A stretch of 5,480 nucleotides of DNA, from the NCBI GenBank assembly GCA_016208525.1, contig JACQYJ010000070.1, positions 1 through 5,480 of the forward strand, given 5' to 3'. Shown here one piece after another: positions 1 to 4,178 of the stretch. Below the pieces are notes generated by a model. The model had not been told where the DNA came from. It did no database searches and was given only the letters and a program-made list of their open reading frames with translations. The position numbers and the translations under genes were made by a program. This DNA comes from Deltaproteobacteria bacterium. Lineage in GTDB: Bacteria > Desulfobacterota > JAENJC01. Numbering within the stretch: position 1 is the stretch's first letter; the number at the start of each line of letters is the position of its first letter.

Positions 1-539
1 CACTTGTCCATAGGTATGTCGTACACGCCAACAGCTGTGATTCCGTCAACGATCAGGATCGTATTGTCGTGTCTCTTAACTATCTCCGCAAGCTCTTTCA
101 CAGGATGGCAGGCAGTTGTAGATGTCTCGCTTGCCTGGACGAAGACGCCCCTTATCTCAGGGTCAGCCTTGAGGGCATCGGCCACTGCCTTTGGGTCCAC
201 GGCCTTTCCCCATTCAACCATTATCTCGATAACCTTTAGGCCGTATGTCTGGCATATCTTTGTCCATCTCTCACCGAACTTACCGCCGTTTACGACAACG
301 ACCTTGTCCCCTGGTGAGAAGAAGTTGGCAACAGAAGCTTCCATACCGCCTGTCCCTGAAGCCGCAAGGATGAGGACATCCTTTTCTGTCTGGAACAACC
401 ACTTCAGACCCTCAGCGGCCTCCTTGAAAATGGCCTCAAACTGTGGCGTCCTGTGATGGAACATCGGCTCTGCCATGGCAAGCAGGGCTTTCTCCGGCAC
501 AGGTGTCGGCCCTGGGGCCAAAAGAAACTTCTTCTGCAT
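1..539 (-). CDS. Class V aminotransferase, alanine-glyoxylate / serine-pyruvate type, N-terminal part (runs off left edge)
   Basis: Reading the minus strand from ATG at 539 gives an uninterrupted 179-residue frame that continues past the window edge, so the gene is partial, not broken. The protein begins MQKKFLLAPGPTPVPEKALL, the usual N-terminus of the alanine-glyoxylate/serine-pyruvate aminotransferase family. SGTGGMEA (residues 61-68) is the loop that holds the PLP phosphate, SETST (137-141) lies in the cofactor pocket, and VDGITAVG (164-171) contains Asp165, expected to pair with the PLP ring nitrogen. The Schiff-base lysine should follow roughly 15-25 residues beyond the edge. Family members move an amino group between alanine, serine or phosphoserine-like donors and glyoxylate or another 2-oxoacid in the cytosol; the substrate cannot be decided here. 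In many anaerobes this gene precedes serA, which would point to serine synthesis, but that region is not visible. The start is supported by GGAGG at 546-550, 6 nt ahead of the ATG. Confidence 0.93.
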   Translation of the reverse strand, partial: MQKKFLLAPGPTPVPEKALLAMAEPMFHHRTPQFEAIFKEAAEGLKWLFQTEKDVLILAASGTGGMEASVANFFSPGDKVVVVNGGKFGERWTKICQTYGLKVIEIMVEWGKAVDPKAVADALKADPEIRGVFVQASETSTTACHPVKELAEIVKRHDNTILIVDGITAVGVYDIPMDK

Positions 540-574
540 AAAAGACCTCCGTATCGGGGCTTAACCCCTTTAAA

Positions 575-579
575 TTATA
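575..579. repeat. Left TTATA target-site duplication candidate
   Basis: TTATA directly abuts the CCTAAA left terminus of the MITE-like element and is matched exactly by TTATA at 801-805 next to the right terminus. It is a direct repeat, not an extension of the inverted repeat, because TTATA is not self-complementary. Confidence 0.5.
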
Positions 580-800
580 CCTAAAACTGCAAACCACAGA
601 GGCCACAGAGATAAATTTTGAGTATAAAAACCTATTAAAACCCTTTTCTTCTCTGTGTTCTCATGCTTTAGATTTAAAAATTATTGAGCTTTTAAAAAGT
701 CACCTTTTGAGTGCATGGAGAAAAGATTTAAAACAAGGGTTTGCCAGTGGCATTAAAGGGTTTCCTCAGTGTGCTCCGTGGTTCGATTGCAGGATTTAGG
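580..800. mobile_element. Probable non-autonomous transposable element (MITE-like), 221 bp
   Basis: The two ends are imperfect inverted repeats. The left end reads CCTAAAACTGCAA, then ACCACAGAGG (580-602). The right end, read on the minus strand from 800, is CCTAAATCCTGCAA, then TCGA, then ACCACGGAG. The element is bracketed by an exact 5-bp direct repeat TTATA at 575-579 and 801-805, as a target-site duplication would be. Inside the left end, CCACAGAG occurs twice in tandem (594-601, 603-610). Its complement CTCTGTG returns at 651-657, and a diverged copy lies near 765-780. The interior is AT-rich with no credible reading frame, so any transposase would have to act in trans. CCACAGAGGCACAGAG-type repeats are, from memory, common between genes in several environmental bacterial lineages. 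The 5-bp direct repeat is short and AT-rich and could be chance. Confidence 0.6.
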
Positions 801-805
801 TTATA
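801..805. repeat. Right TTATA target-site duplication candidate
   Basis: This is the second copy of the 5-bp direct repeat, immediately after the TTTAGG right terminus of the element at 580-800. Together with the left copy it defines the likely insertion boundaries. Confidence 0.5.
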
Positions 806-825
806 GGAATTGTCGAAAAATTGTA

Positions 826-855
826 TACATAACAGATTTGGGCCTCAGTTGTCAA
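826..855 (-). promoter_or_regulatory. Sigma70-like promoter candidate for the aminotransferase gene
   Basis: On the minus strand a perfect TTGACA -35 box (850-855) is followed after 18 nt by TATGTA (826-831), a 3/6 match to the -10 consensus; TTATGT at 17 nt is the alternative. A better -10-like string, TACAAT, lies just downstream but too far away (24 nt). Transcription would start near 819 and run through the MITE-like element before reaching the aminotransferase start at 539. The -35 box sits inside the hairpin at 843-880. No other good promoter was seen closer to the gene. Confidence 0.4.
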
Positions 856-885
856 GGGAAAGATTTCCCCCTCGCTGAGGTTTTT
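843..885 (+). terminator. Hairpin with T-tract on the plus strand, downstream of livF
   Basis: CCTCAG (843-848) pairs with CTGAGG (875-880), with an inner GGGAA/TTCCC stem at 856-860 and 865-869, and TTTTT follows at 881-885. The T-tract makes it look like a factor-independent terminator for plus-strand transcripts, yet no plus-strand gene precedes it. For the minus-strand livF transcript, which ends at 900, the same hairpin begins about 20 nt after the stop codon but has no U-tract after it. It could still protect or stop that RNA. It overlaps the -35 box of the aminotransferase promoter candidate. Confidence 0.35.
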
Positions 886-899
886 ACTGGTCTTGGAGA

Positions 900-1595
900 C
901 TACCCTAAATAGGCCTCTCTGACCTCCTCGTTGTCTAAAAGTCTGTGGGACTCGTCATGGTTGACGACCCTGCCGGTTTCAAGTATATATCCCCTGTGGG
1001 ATACCTGGAGGGCCAGGTGGGCGTTTTGTTCTACGAGGAGAACGGATACTCCCTCCCTGTTTATTTCCTGGATTACCTCGAATATCTTGTTTACAAATAT
1101 CGGCGCAAGTCCCAGAGATGGTTCATCAAGGAGAAGAAGTCTGGGCCTTCCCATCAGGGCTCTTCCTATCGCCAGCATCTGCTGTTCCCCGCCGCTGAGA
1201 GTCCCTCCTGTCTGATTCAGCCTTTCTTTAAGGATAGGGAAAATCCCAAAGATGTGTTCTAAATCGTTTTCTGTACGATCTTTTCTAAGGTAGGCGCCCA
1301 GCGAGAGGTTCTCCTTAACAGTAAGCCTTGGGAAGATCCTTCTTCCTTCAGGGACCTGGGATATTCCAAGCCTTACAACAGCATCGGGAGATATGGAGTC
1401 TATCCTTTTTCCTTCGAACTCAATATGCCCTTTAGATGGTCTGATTATACCTGATATGGCCATGAGAGCTGTGGATTTCCCAGCCCCGTTAGCGCCTATG
1501 AGGGAAACAATCTCGCCCTGATTCAGTTCTAAAGAGATTCCTTTCAGGGCCTCAATTTTTCCGTAGTGGATGTGAATCTTGGAGAGCTTAAGCAT
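900..1595 (-). CDS. livF: Branched-chain amino acid ABC transporter ATP-binding protein, LivF type
   Basis: The 231-residue protein has the length and layout of LivF, the second ATPase of the high-affinity branched-chain amino acid (or related amide/urea) importer at the inner face of the membrane. Visible motifs are Walker A GANGAGKST (34-42), Q-loop Gln80 followed by VPEGRRIFP, the ABC signature LSGGEQQ (133-139), and Walker B LLLLDEP (153-159) with Asp157 and catalytic Glu158. The D-loop is SLGLAP. The switch region reads LLVEQNA (186-192), with Gln where many ABC proteins have His, which is normal for LivF. The ending EAYLG is also typical. The ATG at 1595 fits the family N-terminus (MLKLSKIHIHYG), but the bases before it show no clear Shine-Dalgarno. 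The HU gene stops only 7 nt upstream, so translation may be coupled to it. No livG, livH, livM or livK is present in the window, so the partner subunits must be elsewhere. Confidence 0.93.
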   Translation of the reverse strand: MLKLSKIHIHYGKIEALKGISLELNQGEIVSLIGANGAGKSTALMAISGIIRPSKGHIEFEGKRIDSISPDAVVRLGISQVPEGRRIFPRLTVKENLSLGAYLRKDRTENDLEHIFGIFPILKERLNQTGGTLSGGEQQMLAIGRALMGRPRLLLLDEPSLGLAPIFVNKIFEVIQEINREGVSVLLVEQNAHLALQVSHRGYILETGRVVNHDESHRLLDNEEVREAYLG

Positions 1596-1602
1596 CAGGA
1601 GA

Positions 1603-1878
1603 TTAGTTGTCTACTATCTTTTTCAACTCCTTGCCCACTTTAAAGAAGGGAAGTTTCTTTGGCGCAACGGAAATGGACTCACCAGTCTTGGGGTTCCTGC
1701 CTGTATAGGAACTGTATTCCCTCACAATAAAGCTGCCAAAACCCCTTATCTCAATTCTTTGTCCAGCAAGCAGGGCATCGGACATGGTGTCGAATATTGT
1801 ATTTATGACCTCTTCTGCCTTTTGTTTTGTAAGGTTTTCCTTTTTGGCCAGGGCGATTACGAGTTCGGACTTGTTCAT
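1603..1878 (-). CDS. HU/IHF-family nucleoid-associated DNA-binding protein
   Basis: At 91 residues this is the full usual length for the family. MNKSELVIALAKK opens the helical dimerisation part, RIEIRGFGSF (41-50) is the conserved beta-strand core, and GRNPKTGE (60-67) is the tip of the DNA-intercalating arm with its key proline at position 63. The GKEL run near the C-terminus and the RIEIRGFGSF wording lean towards IHF-beta-like members, but HU and IHF subunits cannot be separated by eye and no second subunit is in the window. These proteins bind and bend DNA as dimers, compacting the nucleoid and assisting replication, recombination and promoter architecture. GGAGG (1883-1887) sits just before the ATG at 1878. 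It appears to lead a two-gene unit with livF. Confidence 0.94.
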   Translation of the reverse strand: MNKSELVIALAKKENLTKQKAEEVINTIFDTMSDALLAGQRIEIRGFGSFIVREYSSYTGRNPKTGESISVAPKKLPFFKVGKELKKIVDN

Positions 1879-1882
1879 ACAT

Positions 1883-1887
1883 CCTCC
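1883..1887 (-). promoter_or_regulatory. Shine-Dalgarno of the HU-family gene
   Basis: The minus strand reads GGAGGATGTATGAAC. The GGAGG is 4 nt before the ATG at 1878, which starts the HU-like protein. A second ATG within this string (1880-1882) is in another frame and too close to the GGAGG to be used. Confidence 0.6.
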
Positions 1888-1907
1888 AAGTGCTTATTAT
1901 TTATGTG

Positions 1908-1937
1908 ATATTACAATAACGCATCTCTCAGCGTCAA
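1908..1937 (-). promoter_or_regulatory. Sigma70-like promoter for the HU-livF unit
   Basis: On the minus strand TTGACG (1932-1937, 5/6 to the -35 consensus) and TAATAT (1908-1913, 4/6 to the -10) are separated by 18 nt. Initiation would fall near 1901, leaving a short leader of about 22 nt that contains the GGAGG ribosome site. Confidence 0.55.
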
Positions 1938-1972
1938 GCATTTTCTTAACATGAGGCAGTGGATGGTTTATG

Positions 1973-2002
1973 TTGACAGGCATCACTTTATTATGTTATT
2001 TT
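1973..2002 (+). promoter_or_regulatory. Sigma70-like promoter candidate for the plus-strand flavoprotein operon
   Basis: A perfect TTGACA (1973-1978) is followed after 18 nt by TATTTT (1997-2002, 4/6). A second perfect TTGACA at 2024-2029 has only TATCTT at a short 15-nt spacing (2045-2050). Both are preceded by TG, so TGTTGACA is repeated 51 bp apart. Transcription from the first site would start near 2009 and give a leader of about 150 nt holding the two palindromes at 2053-2125. The -10 match is modest, so the call is tentative. Confidence 0.35.
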
Positions 2003-2052
2003 TTTGCCGACTTTGTCCTTCTGTTGACACGTTTTGTTGGCGCGTATCTTTT

Positions 2053-2108
2053 ATACCAAGTTGCTTTCATATATCTACTTTTAAGGTTAATGAAAGTTTA
2101 CTTGGTAT
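2053..2108. repeat. Large imperfect inverted repeat in the leader of the flavoprotein gene
   Basis: The left arm ATACCAAGTTGCTTTCAT (2053-2070) pairs with the right arm ATGAAAGTTTACTTGGTAT (2090-2108). The outer ATACCAAGT and inner CTTTCAT blocks match perfectly and differ only at a 2-nt/3-nt internal bulge. The loop is about 19 nt and AT-rich. There is no T-tract after it, so it is not a classic terminator. It could be a very small non-autonomous insertion (CCAAG...CTTGG flanked by TA), an RNA structure acting on the downstream gene, or an operator. Confidence 0.6.
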
Positions 2109-2109
2109 T

Positions 2110-2125
2110 ATACCCGGATGGGTAT
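2110..2125. repeat. Small palindrome ATACCC-GGAT-GGGTAT
   Basis: A perfect 6-bp inverted repeat with a 4-nt centre directly follows the larger inverted repeat. It surrounds the upstream in-frame ATG at 2118, which would make that ATG a poor start and supports initiation at 2163. Operator or RNA hairpin are both possible. Confidence 0.45.
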
Positions 2126-2149
2126 TAACAGTTCAGACCCTTTTTGTGC

Positions 2150-2153
2150 AGGA
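2150..2153 (+). promoter_or_regulatory. Shine-Dalgarno AGGA deciding the flavoprotein start
   Basis: AGGA lies 9 nt before the ATG at 2163. The alternative in-frame ATG at 2118 has no purine-rich site before it and lies in a palindrome. The protein from 2163 (MKEIVHDSWGG) also looks like a natural N-terminus, whereas the 15 extra residues from 2118 resemble no part of the domain. Confidence 0.5.
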
Positions 2154-2162
2154 TACCTTGTA

Positions 2163-4106
2163 ATGAAAGAGATAGTTCACGATAGCTGGGGCGGGGTTGA
2201 GAGGAGGGGCGATACCGGCTTAAAGCCGGAGCTTCTTCAGGGCATACGGGCCATTGCCGGTTGGGGCGGACTGATAATACTCGATAGAGATGTTTGCGCT
2301 GTTGAGCTTGTAAAGTCGCTTCTGGAGGTAGTTCAGAAGGAGTCCTGCGGGAAGTGTACCCCCTGCAGGGTCGGGACAAAGGTCCTCCTGGACATGGTTA
2401 CAGATATAGCAGCCGGAAGGGGGGCTATTGAAGATATTGACAAGATGTATGAGCTTTCTGCCGGCATTAAAGATACTGCCTTCTGCGTCTGGGGTGAGAC
2501 TGCCCAGAACGCAGTAAAAGACAGTATTGCCTATTTTAGAGAGGAGTATGAGGCCCACCTGAAAGGTAAGCGTTGCAAGCCGCTGTTCTATCAATCCCTG
2601 ACTACCGCTCCATGTCGGAATGCCTGTCCTGCCCACTGTGATGCGCCAAGTTATATTGAGGCCATACTGGAGAGAAGGTTCGGTCAGGGCCGCGACATTG
2701 TCATGGAGACTATACCGCTTCCCGGCGTCCTGGGAAGGGTCTGCTTTCATCCATGCGAGACGGCCTGTCAGAGGAACAAGTACGATGAACCTATTGCTAT
2801 ATGCCAGCTTAAGAGGGTCCTTGCTGATGAGGATCGGCGCTTCCCAAACAAGGATGAGAAGGTTGACGCCTGGAAGTTTAAGGGGAGGATGGCAAGGGAT
2901 GAGAGAACCAAGAACCCCAGGGCCGGGGTTGCAGTTGTCGGCAGCGGACCTGCCGGCCTTGCCGTTGCATACTACCTTGCACTGATAGGTTACAGGCCTA
3001 CTGTATTTGAATCACTCCCGGTGTTAGGCGGCATGCTCCGAGTCGGAATTCCTGACTTCAGGCTCCCCCAGGACATACTGGACGAAGAGATCCGGCAGAT
3101 TGGGGAAGAAGGAGTTGAATTCAAGGTCAATACTAAAATAGGTGAAGACTATACCAGTGATGACCTCTTTAAAGACGGTTATGAGGCTGTTTTTGTTGCA
3201 GTTGGCGCCCATAAAGGGTCAAAGCTCGGTATCCCTGGCGAAGATGAAAGGTTACAGGGATATATAGACGCAGCCGCCTTCCTGAGAAATGTTTCCATGG
3301 GAGATGAAAGAAAGCCCGGCGAAAAGGTGGTTGTCATTGGCGGTGGGAGTGTTGCCTTTGACGCTGTCCGGGATTGTGTGAGAATTGGTTGCAAGGAGTC
3401 TCATCTTGCATATAGAAGGACTAGGGACGAGGCCCCAGCCGGGCTTATAGAGATCAATGAGGCCGAACAGGAAGGGGCGATAATGCATTTCCTGGCATCT
3501 CCATTGCGGATATTCAGCGAGAACGGCCGGATTACAGGAATGGAGCTCCAGAGGATGGAGCTCGGTCCCCCGGATGAAAAGGGGAGACGGGCCCCTGCGC
3601 CTATTGAAGGCTCAACATTTGTCATTGAATGCGATTCCGTGATAGCTGCCATAGGTCAGGAACCTGAGACTGCTGTTTCCAGGAAAAAGACCTTTGAGGT
3701 GGACCCTGTAACCTTTGAGACCAACAGGCCAGGGGTCTTTGCAGCAGGGGATGCAGTGCTGGGGCCTGCGACGGTAGTAGAGGCCATAGGCACAGGCCAC
3801 AGGGCGGCATTACACATGGACAGGTATATGAACGGCGGGAAGAGCTCCCCTGAGGTCGAAAAGACATACGAGGCGTTCATGCTTCAGGACAGGTTTAACA
3901 ACCTGCTTGTTGAACTCACAAAGATAGAGGGGAACTCACTGGAGGCAATAAAGGGACGCGCCAGGGAGATGATGCTCTGTATCCCTCATGAGCACAGGGT
4001 CCCCGGCTTTATGGAGATAGAGTGCGGTTTCCCAAGGGACTCATACATAAGAGAGGCGATGCGCTGCACCAGGTGTTACAGGTCTCTGGTGATTGTGCCG
4101 GAATGA
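2163..4106 (+). CDS. Composite NuoF-C-terminal / GltD-like FAD-dependent NAD(P)H oxidoreductase (SfrB-like)
   Basis: The 647-residue protein joins three parts. Residues about 25-130 match the Fe-S end of NuoF: ESCGKCTPCRVG (60-71) supplies Cys62, Cys65 and Cys68, and TAFCVWGETA supplies the fourth ligand, Cys108. The NADH/FMN-binding part of NuoF is absent. Residues about 150-220 form a GltD/dihydropyrimidine-dehydrogenase-type Fe-S domain, with Cys151, Cys155, Cys159 and then Cys194, Cys198, Cys202. From about 255 comes a two-Rossmann flavoprotein: VVGSGPAGL (258-266) for FAD, GGGSVA (393-398) for the nicotinamide nucleotide, YRRTRDEAP (417-425) as in NADPH-using GltD relatives, and FAAGDAVLGPATVVEAI (526-542) closing the FAD site. 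RCTRC (634-638) sits near the C-terminus. The order matches SfrB of Geobacter, the flavin subunit of a cytosolic NADPH oxidoreductase. It likely takes electrons from NAD(P)H at FAD and passes them via Fe-S clusters to the next gene's product. Family role is known; the acceptor here is inference. Confidence 0.88.
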   Translation: MKEIVHDSWGGVERRGDTGLKPELLQGIRAIAGWGGLIILDRDVCAVELVKSLLEVVQKESCGKCTPCRVGTKVLLDMVTDIAAGRGAIEDIDKMYELSAGIKDTAFCVWGETAQNAVKDSIAYFREEYEAHLKGKRCKPLFYQSLTTAPCRNACPAHCDAPSYIEAILERRFGQGRDIVMETIPLPGVLGRVCFHPCETACQRNKYDEPIAICQLKRVLADEDRRFPNKDEKVDAWKFKGRMARDERTKNPRAGVAVVGSGPAGLAVAYYLALIGYRPTVFESLPVLGGMLRVGIPDFRLPQDILDEEIRQIGEEGVEFKVNTKIGEDYTSDDLFKDGYEAVFVAVGAHKGSKLGIPGEDERLQGYIDAAAFLRNVSMGDERKPGEKVVVIGGGSVAFDAVRDCVRIGCKESHLAYRRTRDEAPAGLIEINEAEQEGAIMHFLASPLRIFSENGRITGMELQRMELGPPDEKGRRAPAPIEGSTFVIECDSVIAAIGQEPETAVSRKKTFEVDPVTFETNRPGVFAAGDAVLGPATVVEAIGTGHRAALHMDRYMNGGKSSPEVEKTYEAFMLQDRFNNLLVELTKIEGNSLEAIKGRAREMMLCIPHEHRVPGFMEIECGFPRDSYIREAMRCTRCYRSLVIVPE

Positions 4107-4115
4107 TGATGTTTA

Positions 4116-4168
4116 TGTAGGGGCAAGGCGGTGCCTTGCCCTGGGCGGGTCACCGACCCGCCCCTACA
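4116..4168. repeat. 53-bp double-hairpin palindromic intergenic repeat
   Basis: The outer ends TGTAGGGGC (4116-4124) and GCCCCTACA (4160-4168) are perfect inverted repeats. Inside are two perfect 9-bp-stem hairpins with 3-nt loops, separated by one T: GGGCAAGGC/GCCTTGCCC (4121-4141) and GGGCGGGTC/GACCCGCCC (4143-4163). GTAGGGGC...GCCCCTAC elements are, from memory, frequent REP-like intergenic repeats in environmental bacteria. The element fills nearly the whole gap between the two oxidoreductase genes. It has no T-tract, so it is not an evident terminator, but it could stabilise or set the relative level of the two parts of the message. Its right edge contributes the first A of the AGGA ribosome site of the next gene. 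Confidence 0.85.
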
Positions 4169-4171
4169 GGA
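4168..4171 (+). promoter_or_regulatory. Shine-Dalgarno AGGA of the NuoG-like gene
   Basis: AGGA is 7 nt before the ATG at 4179 and overlaps the last base of the palindromic repeat. If the repeat folds in the RNA, the site lies at the base of the outer stem, so folding could affect access to it. Confidence 0.5.
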
Positions 4172-4178
4172 TTAGATA

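Noticed and set aside
4..456. Plus-strand open frame of 150 codons
   Set aside because: It lies antisense to the well-supported aminotransferase, whose motifs are all on the minus strand, and its translation resembles no protein.
556..568. GGGG-CTTAA-CCCC hairpin before the aminotransferase gene as a terminator
   Set aside because: The stem is only 4 bp and no proper T-tract follows in the direction of any complete upstream gene.
580..800. Degenerate transposase gene or CRISPR-like repeat array
   Set aside because: No reading frame of meaningful length exists in the element, and the CCACAGAG repeats are irregular and lack uniform spacers.
2030..2052. Sigma54 promoter (TTGGCGCG then TTTT)
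   Set aside because: It has the GG of the -24 element but no GC dinucleotide at the correct -12 distance.
2118..2162. Upstream in-frame ATG giving a 662-residue flavoprotein
   Set aside because: There is no Shine-Dalgarno, the ATG lies in the centre of a palindrome, and the 15 extra residues are not domain-like; the ATG at 2163 has AGGA at a workable distance.
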